Made by a program: the position numbers and the translations under genes
Origin: Pedobacter sp. MR2016-24
GTDB lineage: Bacteria > Bacteroidota > Bacteroidia > Sphingobacteriales > Sphingobacteriaceae
Direction of reading: 5' to 3'
NCBI RefSeq assembly: GCF_026239655.1
Contig: NZ_JAPIVO010000009.1
Span: forward strand, 372,001-436,000
DNA: 64,000 bases
Notes under the pieces: model-generated
The model's database searches: none
What the model was told of the DNA's origin: nothing
What the model saw: the letters and a program-made list of their open reading frames with translations, nothing else
In this document: in pieces, positions 1 to 7,129 of the stretch
How the letters are laid out: each line of letters begins with the position of its first letter
Position numbering within the stretch: the stretch's first letter is position 1

Positions 1-48
1 TTTAATCACAATTTAATTTGATCAATGCGGCTATTCTAAGATTAACCC

Positions 49-56
49 TATATTTG
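49..56 (+). promoter_or_regulatory. -7 promoter element (TATATTTG)
   Basis: Exact match to the Bacteroidota -7 consensus TAnnTTTG, 36 bases before the ATG of the first gene. I see no clear -33 TTG at the expected distance, so this rests on one element. Confidence 0.5.
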
Positions 57-92
57 CAGTAACAACTAAACTTATCATCTGATCAAATATTA

Positions 93-713
93 ATGCAGTC
101 CAAAATATTTTCCTGGCAGCTTGCATGGGATTATCCCGCATTTCGTTTAAAATTCGTGTTAGGAATAATTACAATGGCTGTGATTATTTTCTTTCTTCCC
201 GAATTCTTCCTGTTTATTCAGGCCAGACCAGGGATCTTTGTGAATGATCTGTTATTGGAAAAATTGCCTGCACACGATGTCTCTACTTACATATTTTTGA
301 TACTCTATCCAATAGGAGGATTTTTTATATGGAGAATCATCAGGAATACGTCAATGTGTATTACTGCCATCTGGGGATATTCATTTTTATGCCTGATCAG
401 GATGATGACTATTTTACTCATTCCTCTTGAACCTCCTGCAGGTCTCATGCACCTTACTGATCCGTTTCTGATCTATTTTTATGGCGCCCAGGAGATTACA
501 AAAGACCTGTTCTTCTCCGGACATACAGCAACAATTATTCTGATAGGGTTGTGCCTGGAGAATAAATGGGAGAAAAGAATAGTATTTGCCGCTGCGGCAG
601 TGCTGGCGGTGCTGTTGCTGATTCAGCATGTGCATTATACTGCGGATATAATTGCCGCTCCGGTGTTTAGCTATTTCTTCTGGTATGTTGGCAAAACGAT
701 TAGCAAAATATAA
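93..713 (+). CDS. PAP2-superfamily membrane protein, sphingomyelin-synthase-like
   Basis: A 206-residue integral membrane protein with about six hydrophobic segments. It carries two phosphatase-like signatures late in the chain: FSGHT near residue 142 and HVHYTAD near residue 179. These match the second and third motifs of the PAP2_C (sphingomyelin-synthase-like) group, whose members move or remove phosphate-bearing lipid head groups at the outer membrane face using the two histidines and the aspartate. The first PAP2 motif (KxxxxxxRP) is not visible, as is usual for the sphingomyelin-synthase branch. Bacteroidota make sphingolipids, so a role in phospho-sphingolipid head-group transfer is possible, but that is inference. 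It stands alone, with its own promoter-like element 36 bases upstream; pepD follows after 85 bases. The ATG start gives a short cytosolic lead before the first membrane helix. Confidence 0.75.
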   Translation: MQSKIFSWQLAWDYPAFRLKFVLGIITMAVIIFFLPEFFLFIQARPGIFVNDLLLEKLPAHDVSTYIFLILYPIGGFFIWRIIRNTSMCITAIWGYSFLCLIRMMTILLIPLEPPAGLMHLTDPFLIYFYGAQEITKDLFFSGHTATIILIGLCLENKWEKRIVFAAAAVLAVLLLIQHVHYTADIIAAPVFSYFFWYVGKTISKI

Positions 714-798
714 GCTGATAATCCTAAATTCGTCAATTCTTAATTTACAATTTTAATAAGGTCGTCACGTTATGTAGCGAACCGCTTATACATTTTTA

Positions 799-2256
799 AT
801 GGAAGTCAAAAATTTAGAACCCCGGGAACTGTGGCATAATTTTGCCAATCTGAATGCAGTACCCCGCGCCTCGAAAAAAGAAGAACGCGTCATTGCATTT
901 ATGGTCGATTTTGGTAAAGGTTTAGGACTGGAGACAGTTCAGGATCATATCGGAAATGTGGTGATCAAAAAAAAGGCAACACCAGGAATGGAGGGGCGCC
1001 AGACAGTAGTACTGCAGTCGCATCTCGACATGGTACACCAGAAAAACAACGATACTGTATTTGATTTTGACAGTCAGGGTATCGATATGTTCGTTGAGGC
1101 TGACTGGGTAAAAGCTAAGGGTACTACATTGGGTGCTGATAACGGTATCGGCGTTGCTGCGATCATGGGCTTGCTCGCGTCAGATCATATTGAGCATCCA
1201 GCCCTGGAGGCGATGTTCACTATTGATGAAGAGACCGGAATGACAGGAGCCAAGCAACTTGATCCGGTTAATTTTTCAGGAACTATCCTGTTGAATCTGG
1301 ACACTGAGGAAGATGATGAGCTGACTATAGGCTGTGCAGGCGGTATCGATACGAATACATCCTACCTGTATACCGAGGAGTCGGTTGCTGAAAATAGCGT
1401 TGCTTATGAAATGGTAATTAAAGGACTAAGCGGTGGCCACTCTGGTATGGATATCCACAAGGGGAGGGGGAATGCCAATAAATTAATCAACCGTTTGTTT
1501 TACGGGGCATTAAAAGCTGTATCCATCCAGCTGAATTTACTGGACGGCGGAAGTTTAAGAAACGCTATTCCCCGGGAGGCAAAAGCTGTTATCGTTGTTC
1601 CGGTTACTGAACAAGATGCTTTCCTGTCTTACCTGGATACATTTAAGACTATACTGAAGGAAGAATACGATGCTATAGAGCCTTCACTGACTATTTCAGT
1701 GACTGAAACGGCTTTGCCAGCTAAAGTGATGAGTAAAACAGATTTCAGGAAGCTTGTTAACTCACTTTACGCATTGCCTAACGGCGTATTCAGGATGAGT
1801 CCTGATATCGAAAACCTGGTTGAAGCTTCAAGTAACCTGGCAAGGGTAATCGTGAAAGAAGGCGAGTTTATTACGCAGTCACTGCAACGCAGCAGCGTGG
1901 AAACGACTAAAGAAGATGTATCTAATGCAATCCGGGCATCTTTTGAAAATATGGGTTGTACAGTGAAACAGGCAGGAGATTATCCAGGCTGGAAACCAAA
2001 TGCCGATTCTGATGTTTTAAGACTGATGGTGAAGCTTTACAAGGAAAAATTTGGAACAGAACCTAAGGTAGAAGCTTGTCATGCCGGTCTTGAATGTGGT
2101 ATTCTCGGCAGTCATTTACCGGGAATGGATATGATTTCATTCGGACCTACCATCCGCGGAGCACACTCGCCGGATGAGCGTGTACAGATATCTTCAGTTC
2201 AAAAATTCTGGACTTATCTGTTAGCTGTGCTAAAGGAAATTCCAGTTAAACAATAA
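799..2256 (+). CDS. pepD: Cytosol non-specific dipeptidase (aminoacyl-histidine dipeptidase), M20C
   Basis: A 485-residue zinc peptidase of the M20C family, the usual length for PepD, which cleaves a broad range of dipeptides in the cytosol. Visible landmarks are the first metal site SHLDMVHQ near residue 77, LGADNGIGVAA near residue 113 that supplies the bridging aspartate, DEETGMTGAK near residue 144 with the catalytic glutamate pair, the dimerisation (lid) domain starting around GLSGGHSGMDIHKGRGNA near residue 212, and the late histidine in RGAHSPDERV near residue 459. All expected metal ligands appear present. No signal peptide. A TAcaTTTT sequence a few bases upstream of the ATG resembles a -7 element placed for a very short leader. 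fabV follows after 44 bases and has its own promoter-like box, so the two need not be one operon. Confidence 0.95.
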   Translation: MEVKNLEPRELWHNFANLNAVPRASKKEERVIAFMVDFGKGLGLETVQDHIGNVVIKKKATPGMEGRQTVVLQSHLDMVHQKNNDTVFDFDSQGIDMFVEADWVKAKGTTLGADNGIGVAAIMGLLASDHIEHPALEAMFTIDEETGMTGAKQLDPVNFSGTILLNLDTEEDDELTIGCAGGIDTNTSYLYTEESVAENSVAYEMVIKGLSGGHSGMDIHKGRGNANKLINRLFYGALKAVSIQLNLLDGGSLRNAIPREAKAVIVVPVTEQDAFLSYLDTFKTILKEEYDAIEPSLTISVTETALPAKVMSKTDFRKLVNSLYALPNGVFRMSPDIENLVEASSNLARVIVKEGEFITQSLQRSSVETTKEDVSNAIRASFENMGCTVKQAGDYPGWKPNADSDVLRLMVKLYKEKFGTEPKVEACHAGLECGILGSHLPGMDMISFGPTIRGAHSPDERVQISSVQKFWTYLLAVLKEIPVKQ

Positions 2257-2271
2257 ATAAAAACAATTGCC

Positions 2272-2279
2272 TATTTTTG
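2272..2279 (+). promoter_or_regulatory. -7 promoter element (TATTTTTG) of fabV
   Basis: Exact TAnnTTTG match in the pepD-fabV gap. It overlaps the TTG at 2277 that could be read as an upstream start, and so argues for the ATG at 2301 as the true fabV start. Confidence 0.55.
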
Positions 2280-2300
2280 GCGCTCAATAAAAACAATTTT

Positions 2301-3491
2301 ATGATTATTGCACCTAGAATTCGTGGCTTTATTTGCCTGACTTCACACCCTGAAGGATGTGAACAAAACATTGTCAATCAAATTAACTACGTTAAATCAA
2401 AAGGATCTATTGATGGTCCTAAAAGAGTACTCGTAATTGGTGCTTCTACAGGCTTTGGACTGGCATCAAGAATTACCAGTGCTTTTGGAGCAGATGCATC
2501 CACAATTGGCGTTTATTTTGAAAAACCACCGGCACCCGGAAAAACGGCTTCACCGGGATGGTATAATACTGCTGCTTTTGAAAAGAAAGCACATGAGGCA
2601 GGATTATATGCTAAAAGCATCAATGGTGATGCTTTCTCTGATGAAATTAAAGCAAAAACGCTTGAACTGATTAAGGCCGATTTAGGTCAGATTGATCTGG
2701 TGATTTATAGTTTGGCTTCACCCCGCAGAACTCATCCTAAAACAGGTGTAGTTTACAATTCGGTTTTAAAACCTATTGGTGAAACGTTTACGAACAAAAC
2801 TGTTGATTTCCATACAGGTGTAGTATCTGATATCTCTATACAGCCTGCAAACGAGGAAGAAATAGAAAATACTGTTGCTGTAATGGGTGGCGAAGACTGG
2901 GGCTTCTGGATTGAAGACCTGATGGCGGCTGACTTACTTGCTCCCGGAGCTACTACTGTTGCTTATTCATATATCGGTCCGTCATTAACTGAAGCGGTTT
3001 ACCGCAAAGGTACAATTGGTCGCGCTAAAGATCATCTTGAAGCTACAGCGTTTACAATTACAGATAAACTAAAACCACTTAATGGTAAAGCATATGTATC
3101 TGTAAACAAAGCATTGGTTACGCAGGCAAGTTCTGCAATTCCTGTTATTCCTTTATATATCTCTTTACTATACAAAGTGATGAAAGAGGAAGGAATTCAT
3201 GAAGGCTGTATTGAACAGATTCAGCGTTTATTCCAGGACAGATTATATTCCGGCAATGAAATTCCTACTGACGAAAAAGGCAGGATCCGTGTGGACGACT
3301 GGGAAATGCGTGAAGATGTTCAGGCAAAAGTTGCTGCTTTGTGGTTAGAAGCAAAAACTGAAAGTTTACCAGAAATAGGGGATTTAGCAGGTTACAAAAA
3401 AGACTTCCTGAATCTGTTTGGATTTGACGTAGCCGGAGTTGATTACGAAGCTGATACTAATGAAATGGTAGAAATCAGCGGATTAGTTTAA
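2301..3491 (+). CDS. fabV: Trans-2-enoyl-CoA/ACP reductase, FabV type
   Basis: A 396-residue NADH-dependent enoyl reductase of the FabV/TER family, which reduces the trans-2 double bond in the last step of fatty-acid elongation or in reverse beta-oxidation. The N-terminus MIIAPRIRGFICLTSHPEGC is characteristic of FabV. The Rossmann nucleotide-binding segment is VLVIGASTGFGLASRI near residue 42. The extended YxxxxxxxxK active-site motif of FabV (short-chain dehydrogenases have only three residues between Tyr and Lys) is present as YRKGTIGRAK near residue 234. The frame stays open upstream to a TTG at 2277, but this would overlap a -7 box and the family starts at MII, so I use the ATG at 2301. 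A strong hairpin terminator follows. FabV is generally insensitive to triclosan compared with FabI (family knowledge). Confidence 0.95.
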   Translation: MIIAPRIRGFICLTSHPEGCEQNIVNQINYVKSKGSIDGPKRVLVIGASTGFGLASRITSAFGADASTIGVYFEKPPAPGKTASPGWYNTAAFEKKAHEAGLYAKSINGDAFSDEIKAKTLELIKADLGQIDLVIYSLASPRRTHPKTGVVYNSVLKPIGETFTNKTVDFHTGVVSDISIQPANEEEIENTVAVMGGEDWGFWIEDLMAADLLAPGATTVAYSYIGPSLTEAVYRKGTIGRAKDHLEATAFTITDKLKPLNGKAYVSVNKALVTQASSAIPVIPLYISLLYKVMKEEGIHEGCIEQIQRLFQDRLYSGNEIPTDEKGRIRVDDWEMREDVQAKVAALWLEAKTESLPEIGDLAGYKKDFLNLFGFDVAGVDYEADTNEMVEISGLV

Positions 3492-3509
3492 TCTGAAACG
3501 ATATCATGC

Positions 3510-3541
3510 AAAAGGGGCGCTTTTCAGCAGCCCCTTTTTTT
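3510..3541 (+). terminator. Rho-independent terminator after fabV
   Basis: A perfect 9-bp stem (AAAAGGGGC with GCCCCTTTT), an 11-base loop and a run of T. It separates fabV from the convergent response-regulator gene. Confidence 0.85.
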
Positions 3542-3564
3542 GAGTGCGCAATTATTAAAGAAGG

Positions 3565-4227
3565 TTATATTTGTATTTCATAAATACCATACTTGATCGC
3601 AAAAATAACCAGACCTGCTGTATTCTTACAGCCTGTCTTGGACAGCAGGTTTGTACGGTGGCCATCTACCGTCCGGTTACTGATAAATAGCTTCTCTGCG
3701 ATCTCTATATTGGTGTATTCATCGCAAATCATTTTGAGTATTGACAGCTCTCTTTCAGTAAGACTGATCGGGATGCTATTCATATTCTGAATGCCCTGAC
3801 TTCTATGTTTCGCCGCATTTCGCATGGCAAGTACCGTATCCCTGTTAAAATAGAAGCCGAGATCATAGGTGTGGTTTATCGTATCAAGCAGCTCCTTGGT
3901 ATCACAGTTTTTCTTCAGGTAGCCACATGCTCCGGCTTCGATCATTTTACTCATGTAGCGCTCTTCTCCATGTACAGATAAAACGATAACTTTTATTGAA
4001 GGATATTTTACCCTTAAAGCAGCGTTCAGTTCTACACCATTCATTTCCGGCATATTCATGTCTATCAGCGCTATATCGGGCAACATTTCCAGCTGTTCAA
4101 TTTGTTCCAGCAGTATTTTGCCATTTTCGGCCTGTGCGGTCAGCTCAAAATTTGGCTGTGCGCTAAGCAGATTGGCTAATCCCTCTCTAAATAAATTCTG
4201 GTCATCTGCAAGTGCAATTCGTATCAT
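3565..4227 (-). CDS. NarL/FixJ-type response regulator
   Basis: A 220-residue two-domain regulator. The receiver domain (about 1-120) has the acidic pair D8/D9, the phospho-acceptor D56 in IDMNMPEMNG, the Ser in VLSVHG and the Lys in GYLKKN. The C-terminal LuxR-type helix-turn-helix (about 155-215) is seen in LTERELSILKMICDEYTNIE followed by SNRTVDGHRTNL. Such proteins become transcription factors on phosphorylation by their cognate kinase. The kinase gene ends 9 bases before this start, so the two are surely co-transcribed and very likely partners. It is the last gene of a five-gene minus-strand operon. Its targets cannot be read from the sequence. Confidence 0.93.
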   Translation of the reverse strand: MIRIALADDQNLFREGLANLLSAQPNFELTAQAENGKILLEQIEQLEMLPDIALIDMNMPEMNGVELNAALRVKYPSIKVIVLSVHGEERYMSKMIEAGACGYLKKNCDTKELLDTINHTYDLGFYFNRDTVLAMRNAAKHRSQGIQNMNSIPISLTERELSILKMICDEYTNIEIAEKLFISNRTVDGHRTNLLSKTGCKNTAGLVIFAIKYGIYEIQI

Positions 4228-4236
4228 ATCATTTTA

Positions 4237-5046
4237 TTAAAATTGAGCCAGAGGATGTACATAAATGAACATTCCAAAACCTTTGTTTATCGCTGTCTGA
4301 ACAGTATAAGTGGAGTTAATCAAATCGAGCCTGCTCTCTATATTTTGCATGCCCATCCCTTTCTTGCTCAACTTACCATCATAACCAATCCCGTCATCTG
4401 TATAATGAATAGCCAGCAGATCTTCATTCTCCATAAATAATGAAATGCCTATTCTTTTTGCACCAGAGTGCTTTAACGTATTAGTGATTAATTCTTGTAA
4501 TACCCTTACTAATGCAAGGGCAACAGGATAGGCTAATTTTTCCGATGCCGCTTCTGCATGGTTTGTAATGGAGATAAATGAATCGTCACCTTTACTTACT
4601 ACGTCTTTCAGCTCTTCCAGAGCTTCTGAGAAACCAAATAACGCTAATCCTGGCGGAGAAAGATTATGTGATATATTGCGTACATCCTGAACGATCTTAT
4701 CTATCAGTTGTCTGTACACCTGTACGGCTTCTTTCTGTTCTTCAGACACATCTTTGTTTTTACCGTCAAAACGGTTCATCAGCATCCGCAGGTTGGACAG
4801 TGATCCACCTACTTCATCATGCAGATCCTGTCCAATCCGTTTTCTTTCCTCTTCCTGAGATTTAATGACTGTTCTCAATAATTCCTTTTGATGGGATAAG
4901 GCCGCTTCATGTAATTTCTGTCTGTGTTTTAACAGCTTATTCTGATTACGAATAAAAAGTACTACAAATGAAATAACCAATAAGGCTGTTCCCCCTGTGC
5001 ACATAATGACCAAAAAATAAATATTGTCTCCTACTTCTTCCTGCAT
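4237..5046 (-). CDS. Sensor-less histidine kinase (HisKA_3 / HATPase)
   Basis: A 269-residue kinase with one transmembrane helix (about 9-32), a basic coiled stretch, the dimerisation and phospho-acceptor segment EEERKRIGQDLHDEVGGSLS with acceptor H76, and a HATPase domain (N-box QELITNTLKHSG, G-boxes DDGIGYD and KGMGMQNIESRL). It belongs to the NarX/DesK-like group that phosphorylates NarL-type regulators. There is no extracellular or PAS sensor domain, so sensing probably depends on a partner. The best candidate is the 7-TM protein encoded immediately upstream, whose 3' end overlaps this start by 16 bases, indicating translational coupling. Confidence 0.92.
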   Translation of the reverse strand: MQEEVGDNIYFLVIMCTGGTALLVISFVVLFIRNQNKLLKHRQKLHEAALSHQKELLRTVIKSQEEERKRIGQDLHDEVGGSLSNLRMLMNRFDGKNKDVSEEQKEAVQVYRQLIDKIVQDVRNISHNLSPPGLALFGFSEALEELKDVVSKGDDSFISITNHAEAASEKLAYPVALALVRVLQELITNTLKHSGAKRIGISLFMENEDLLAIHYTDDGIGYDGKLSKKGMGMQNIESRLDLINSTYTVQTAINKGFGMFIYVHPLAQF

Positions 5047-5690
5047 TTGCTAAAACCTTTTGCGAATAATAAATACATTAATAAAAGTAATGTAGCATGT
5101 ATAGTCCAGATCAATATGTCGAGATTATGATTCTTAGATACAGATGTGGAAGATGTTATATTCGAGAAAGAGAATATAAACAAAGCTCCGGAAAAGTATA
5201 ATAATAGACCTGTACTTATCCAATTAATTGGATTTGATTCCCATTTTACAATTATGTTGTCTTCGTTATTTTGTGCGAAATAGATTAAACTATAGATAAT
5301 TACTAACAAAGCTTCAATTGGACGTGTATTAGTATTAAACTTCGTTATATCTTGAAAATACATAAAATTGACAATACATAATACAGGGAAAATGATCATC
5401 ATTCCATAAATAAATTTTTGAAAAATCTTTTCTTTTAAAACCTGGGCGTAAAAAACAGATATGAATAAGAATTCAATAATAGTGAATATGTGTAAAACAG
5501 GAAGATTATTTGTTTTTAGTAATGTCAAATAAATCACAAAAACGTTTACCAGCCCATCCAGAAATAAATAGAAAAAAATAGTGCGCATTGCCTCGCCAAT
5601 ATTCTTACGCCTATAGAAACCTATGCCTATTGGAATAAGAATTGAAGCGGGGACGATTATGCCCATGTATATGTAACGAAATGACGGCAT
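5031..5690 (-). CDS. Seven-transmembrane protein coupled to the histidine kinase
   Basis: A 219-residue very hydrophobic protein. I count seven helices at about residues 6-26, 38-58, 63-85, 93-112, 124-140, 158-178 and 192-213, with short loops and a basic C-terminal tail (SKCRKK). No enzymatic motif is recognised. Similar short multi-pass proteins are found next to sensor-less NarL-type kinases in Bacteroidota, from memory. The overlap with the kinase gene and the lack of a sensor in that kinase suggest that it is the membrane sensor or a signal transmitter, but this is inference. Base composition is more AT-rich than its flanks. The 5' neighbour ends 19 bases upstream. Confidence 0.75.
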   Translation of the reverse strand: MPSFRYIYMGIIVPASILIPIGIGFYRRKNIGEAMRTIFFYLFLDGLVNVFVIYLTLLKTNNLPVLHIFTIIEFLFISVFYAQVLKEKIFQKFIYGMMIIFPVLCIVNFMYFQDITKFNTNTRPIEALLVIIYSLIYFAQNNEDNIIVKWESNPINWISTGLLLYFSGALFIFSFSNITSSTSVSKNHNLDILIWTIHATLLLLMYLLFAKGFSKCRKK

Positions 5691-5709
5691 ATAATATTTA
5701 TAATTCTAA

Positions 5710-6180
5710 TTAATCTATTACATTGAAAAGTTGGCTATTAGGATCACACATACTTGGACATGGCATGGTGAAATCATATATAGTTGACCTGCTTACACTA
5801 TCTAAAATTTCGTCTTCTGTCATCGTATCTCCCTCAATACTGGTGGTCAGCATATCATTATTGTTCTGATCTACAGGAACTAACATACCACAGATATTAT
5901 AGGGGTATTTTGGATCTGGCAGACTCAAATATACCCGTATAGACCTTGCCTCCGGATGATCCTTCTTTAACTGATCAATATCATCCATATTTACATTTAT
6001 GGATCTGAAGATTCGCTGAGCAGGTATCAATGGAATTGGATTACCTGCTATATCCGTATTTCCCGAGGGAATTGAACTCAGCAGAGTTCTCCATGCTTTT
6101 GCTCTTTTTGTTGCTTCTCTTAAGGTAATTCTGGTTCTGTCTAATATAGACGGACCTTTTGAAATTTCTTGATTGTTCAT
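5710..6180 (-). CDS. Conserved protein of unknown function, C-terminal PCPSMCD motif
   Basis: About 156 residues from ATG at 6180 (MNNQEISKG). The frame opens further to an ATG at 6231 that overlaps the upstream gene by 8 bases, and the shorter start is preferred because it leaves a normal gap. No signal peptide and no membrane helix. Visible features are an Arg/Lys-rich N-terminal part (TRITLREATKRAKAWRTLL), a central segment RVYLSLPDPKYPYNICGMLVPVD, and a C-terminal TIYDFTMPCPSMCDPNSQLF with two cysteines four apart. The last part looks familiar from small proteins encoded beside kinase operons in this family, but I cannot assign a function. It is the second gene of the operon that ends with the kinase and regulator. 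Confidence 0.7.
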   Translation of the reverse strand: MNNQEISKGPSILDRTRITLREATKRAKAWRTLLSSIPSGNTDIAGNPIPLIPAQRIFRSINVNMDDIDQLKKDHPEARSIRVYLSLPDPKYPYNICGMLVPVDQNNNDMLTTSIEGDTMTEDEILDSVSRSTIYDFTMPCPSMCDPNSQLFNVID

Positions 6181-6223
6181 ATGATAATAAACTTTGACTG
6201 TAAATGTGAATTGATAAAATGTT

Positions 6224-6787
6224 TTAGGCAATCGCTGCGCTGAATCCGTAGATTACTGCGTAGTCGGTTTTGCTCAGATGGAAAACAGCGAATGACGCTA
6301 CCCAATAGAGATTCTCTGCTGAGTTGTCTGGATTATTGGTATTTATTTTCCCGTAAGTAGACAGTGGCGTAAACTGACTTTTATCTGCTTTTGGTTGTAG
6401 AATAGCAGCAATTTCATCTGAAAAACCTGTATCAATTCCCCAATCATTTAAATCGTTACTGATAGCATTTTCCAATGTTTTGATGTCACCACGTACTGTA
6501 TAATCAAGCACGGCACCGTAATCTAAATTGCTTGCCGGCAGTTGTACATGCGGATACTGAGCATTAAAAATTAAAACTGTTTGTTTCGACGCAGCAATCA
6601 ATGCATCTTCCGTGGCTTCAGCCAGTGAATAAGCATCTGGCGGAGGAATGATAAGTGATGGTGGCGTGAAACTGTCAATGATGATAATCAGATCCTGCAT
6701 TGCAAGATCTGTGTCCTGTACCTCTGCTTCGACCATTTCGGTCACTAATGGTAAGGAGAGAGCGTTAACTGATGCGAATTTACCCAT
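6224..6787 (-). CDS. Protein of unknown function, first gene of the kinase operon
   Basis: 187 residues, acidic and hydrophobic, not recognised. There is no classical signal peptide. The N-terminal third is rich in Leu, Val and Asp, and a proline-rich spot (DSFTPPSLIIPPPDAYSL) lies near residues 38-55. The C-terminal segment ENLYWVASFAVFHLSKTDYA is aromatic and hydrophobic, ending in FSAAIA. It could be cytosolic or peripherally attached. It opens the operon that continues through the PCPSMCD protein, the 7-TM protein, the kinase and the regulator, and it is divergent from dnaA across a 342-bp region. Confidence 0.65.
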   Translation of the reverse strand: MGKFASVNALSLPLVTEMVEAEVQDTDLAMQDLIIIIDSFTPPSLIIPPPDAYSLAEATEDALIAASKQTVLIFNAQYPHVQLPASNLDYGAVLDYTVRGDIKTLENAISNDLNDWGIDTGFSDEIAAILQPKADKSQFTPLSTYGKINTNNPDNSAENLYWVASFAVFHLSKTDYAVIYGFSAAIA

Positions 6788-6862
6788 GTTGGCTATTATA
6801 TAATTTAAAGGACAAGTTAAAATATAAATGCGAAATTATGAGTATCAGGAGTAAGATTTAAC

Positions 6863-6905
6863 GGTAAAAACACGTAATAGGTAAAGCAGGTGTTTTTACC
6901 TGCTT
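6863..6905. repeat. Two overlapping, mutually exclusive hairpins upstream of dnaA
   Basis: An 11-bp perfect inverted repeat (6863-6873 with 6890-6900, loop 16) shares its right arm with an 8-bp perfect hairpin (6884-6891 with 6898-6905, loop 6). Only one of the two can form at a time. No T-run follows on either strand, so neither is a plain terminator. The element abuts the DnaA-box cluster. Confidence 0.75.
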
Positions 6906-6963
6906 GTGCAGAAATCTATCCATTCCGTGGATAACCGATGTTGATAATTTTTAGTTATCCACA
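6905..6963. promoter_or_regulatory. DnaA-box cluster (dnaA autoregulation or origin region)
   Basis: A perfect box TTATCCACA lies at 6955-6963 on the plus strand. One-mismatch boxes on the minus strand lie at 6926-6934 (TTATCCACG), 6905-6913 (TTCTGCACA) and 6939-6947 (TTATCAACA). Four sites in 59 bases directly before dnaA fit DnaA self-regulation or part of oriC. AT-rich stretches flank the cluster at about 6785-6835 and 7080-7130. The 342-bp gap between the divergent genes holds only this and the hairpins. I did not compute GC skew, so origin function is unproven. Confidence 0.65.
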
Positions 6964-7129
6964 CTAGTGTTTCAAGTAAGAAGTATATAGTGGTGCTTGT
7001 GAGCGACTTATAAATAAGGTGAGATTTTATCTGTAAATGTTGGTAATTTTTAGGATCTTCGCACTCCCAAAACGACATATAGTTAGTTGTTTATTTGAAT
7101 TGAAAACCGATATCTTTTAGAATATATAT

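Noticed and set aside
6896..7078. 60-codon open frame on the minus strand upstream of dnaA
   Set aside because: It covers the DnaA-box cluster and part of the hairpins, has no family likeness and lies where regulatory DNA is expected.
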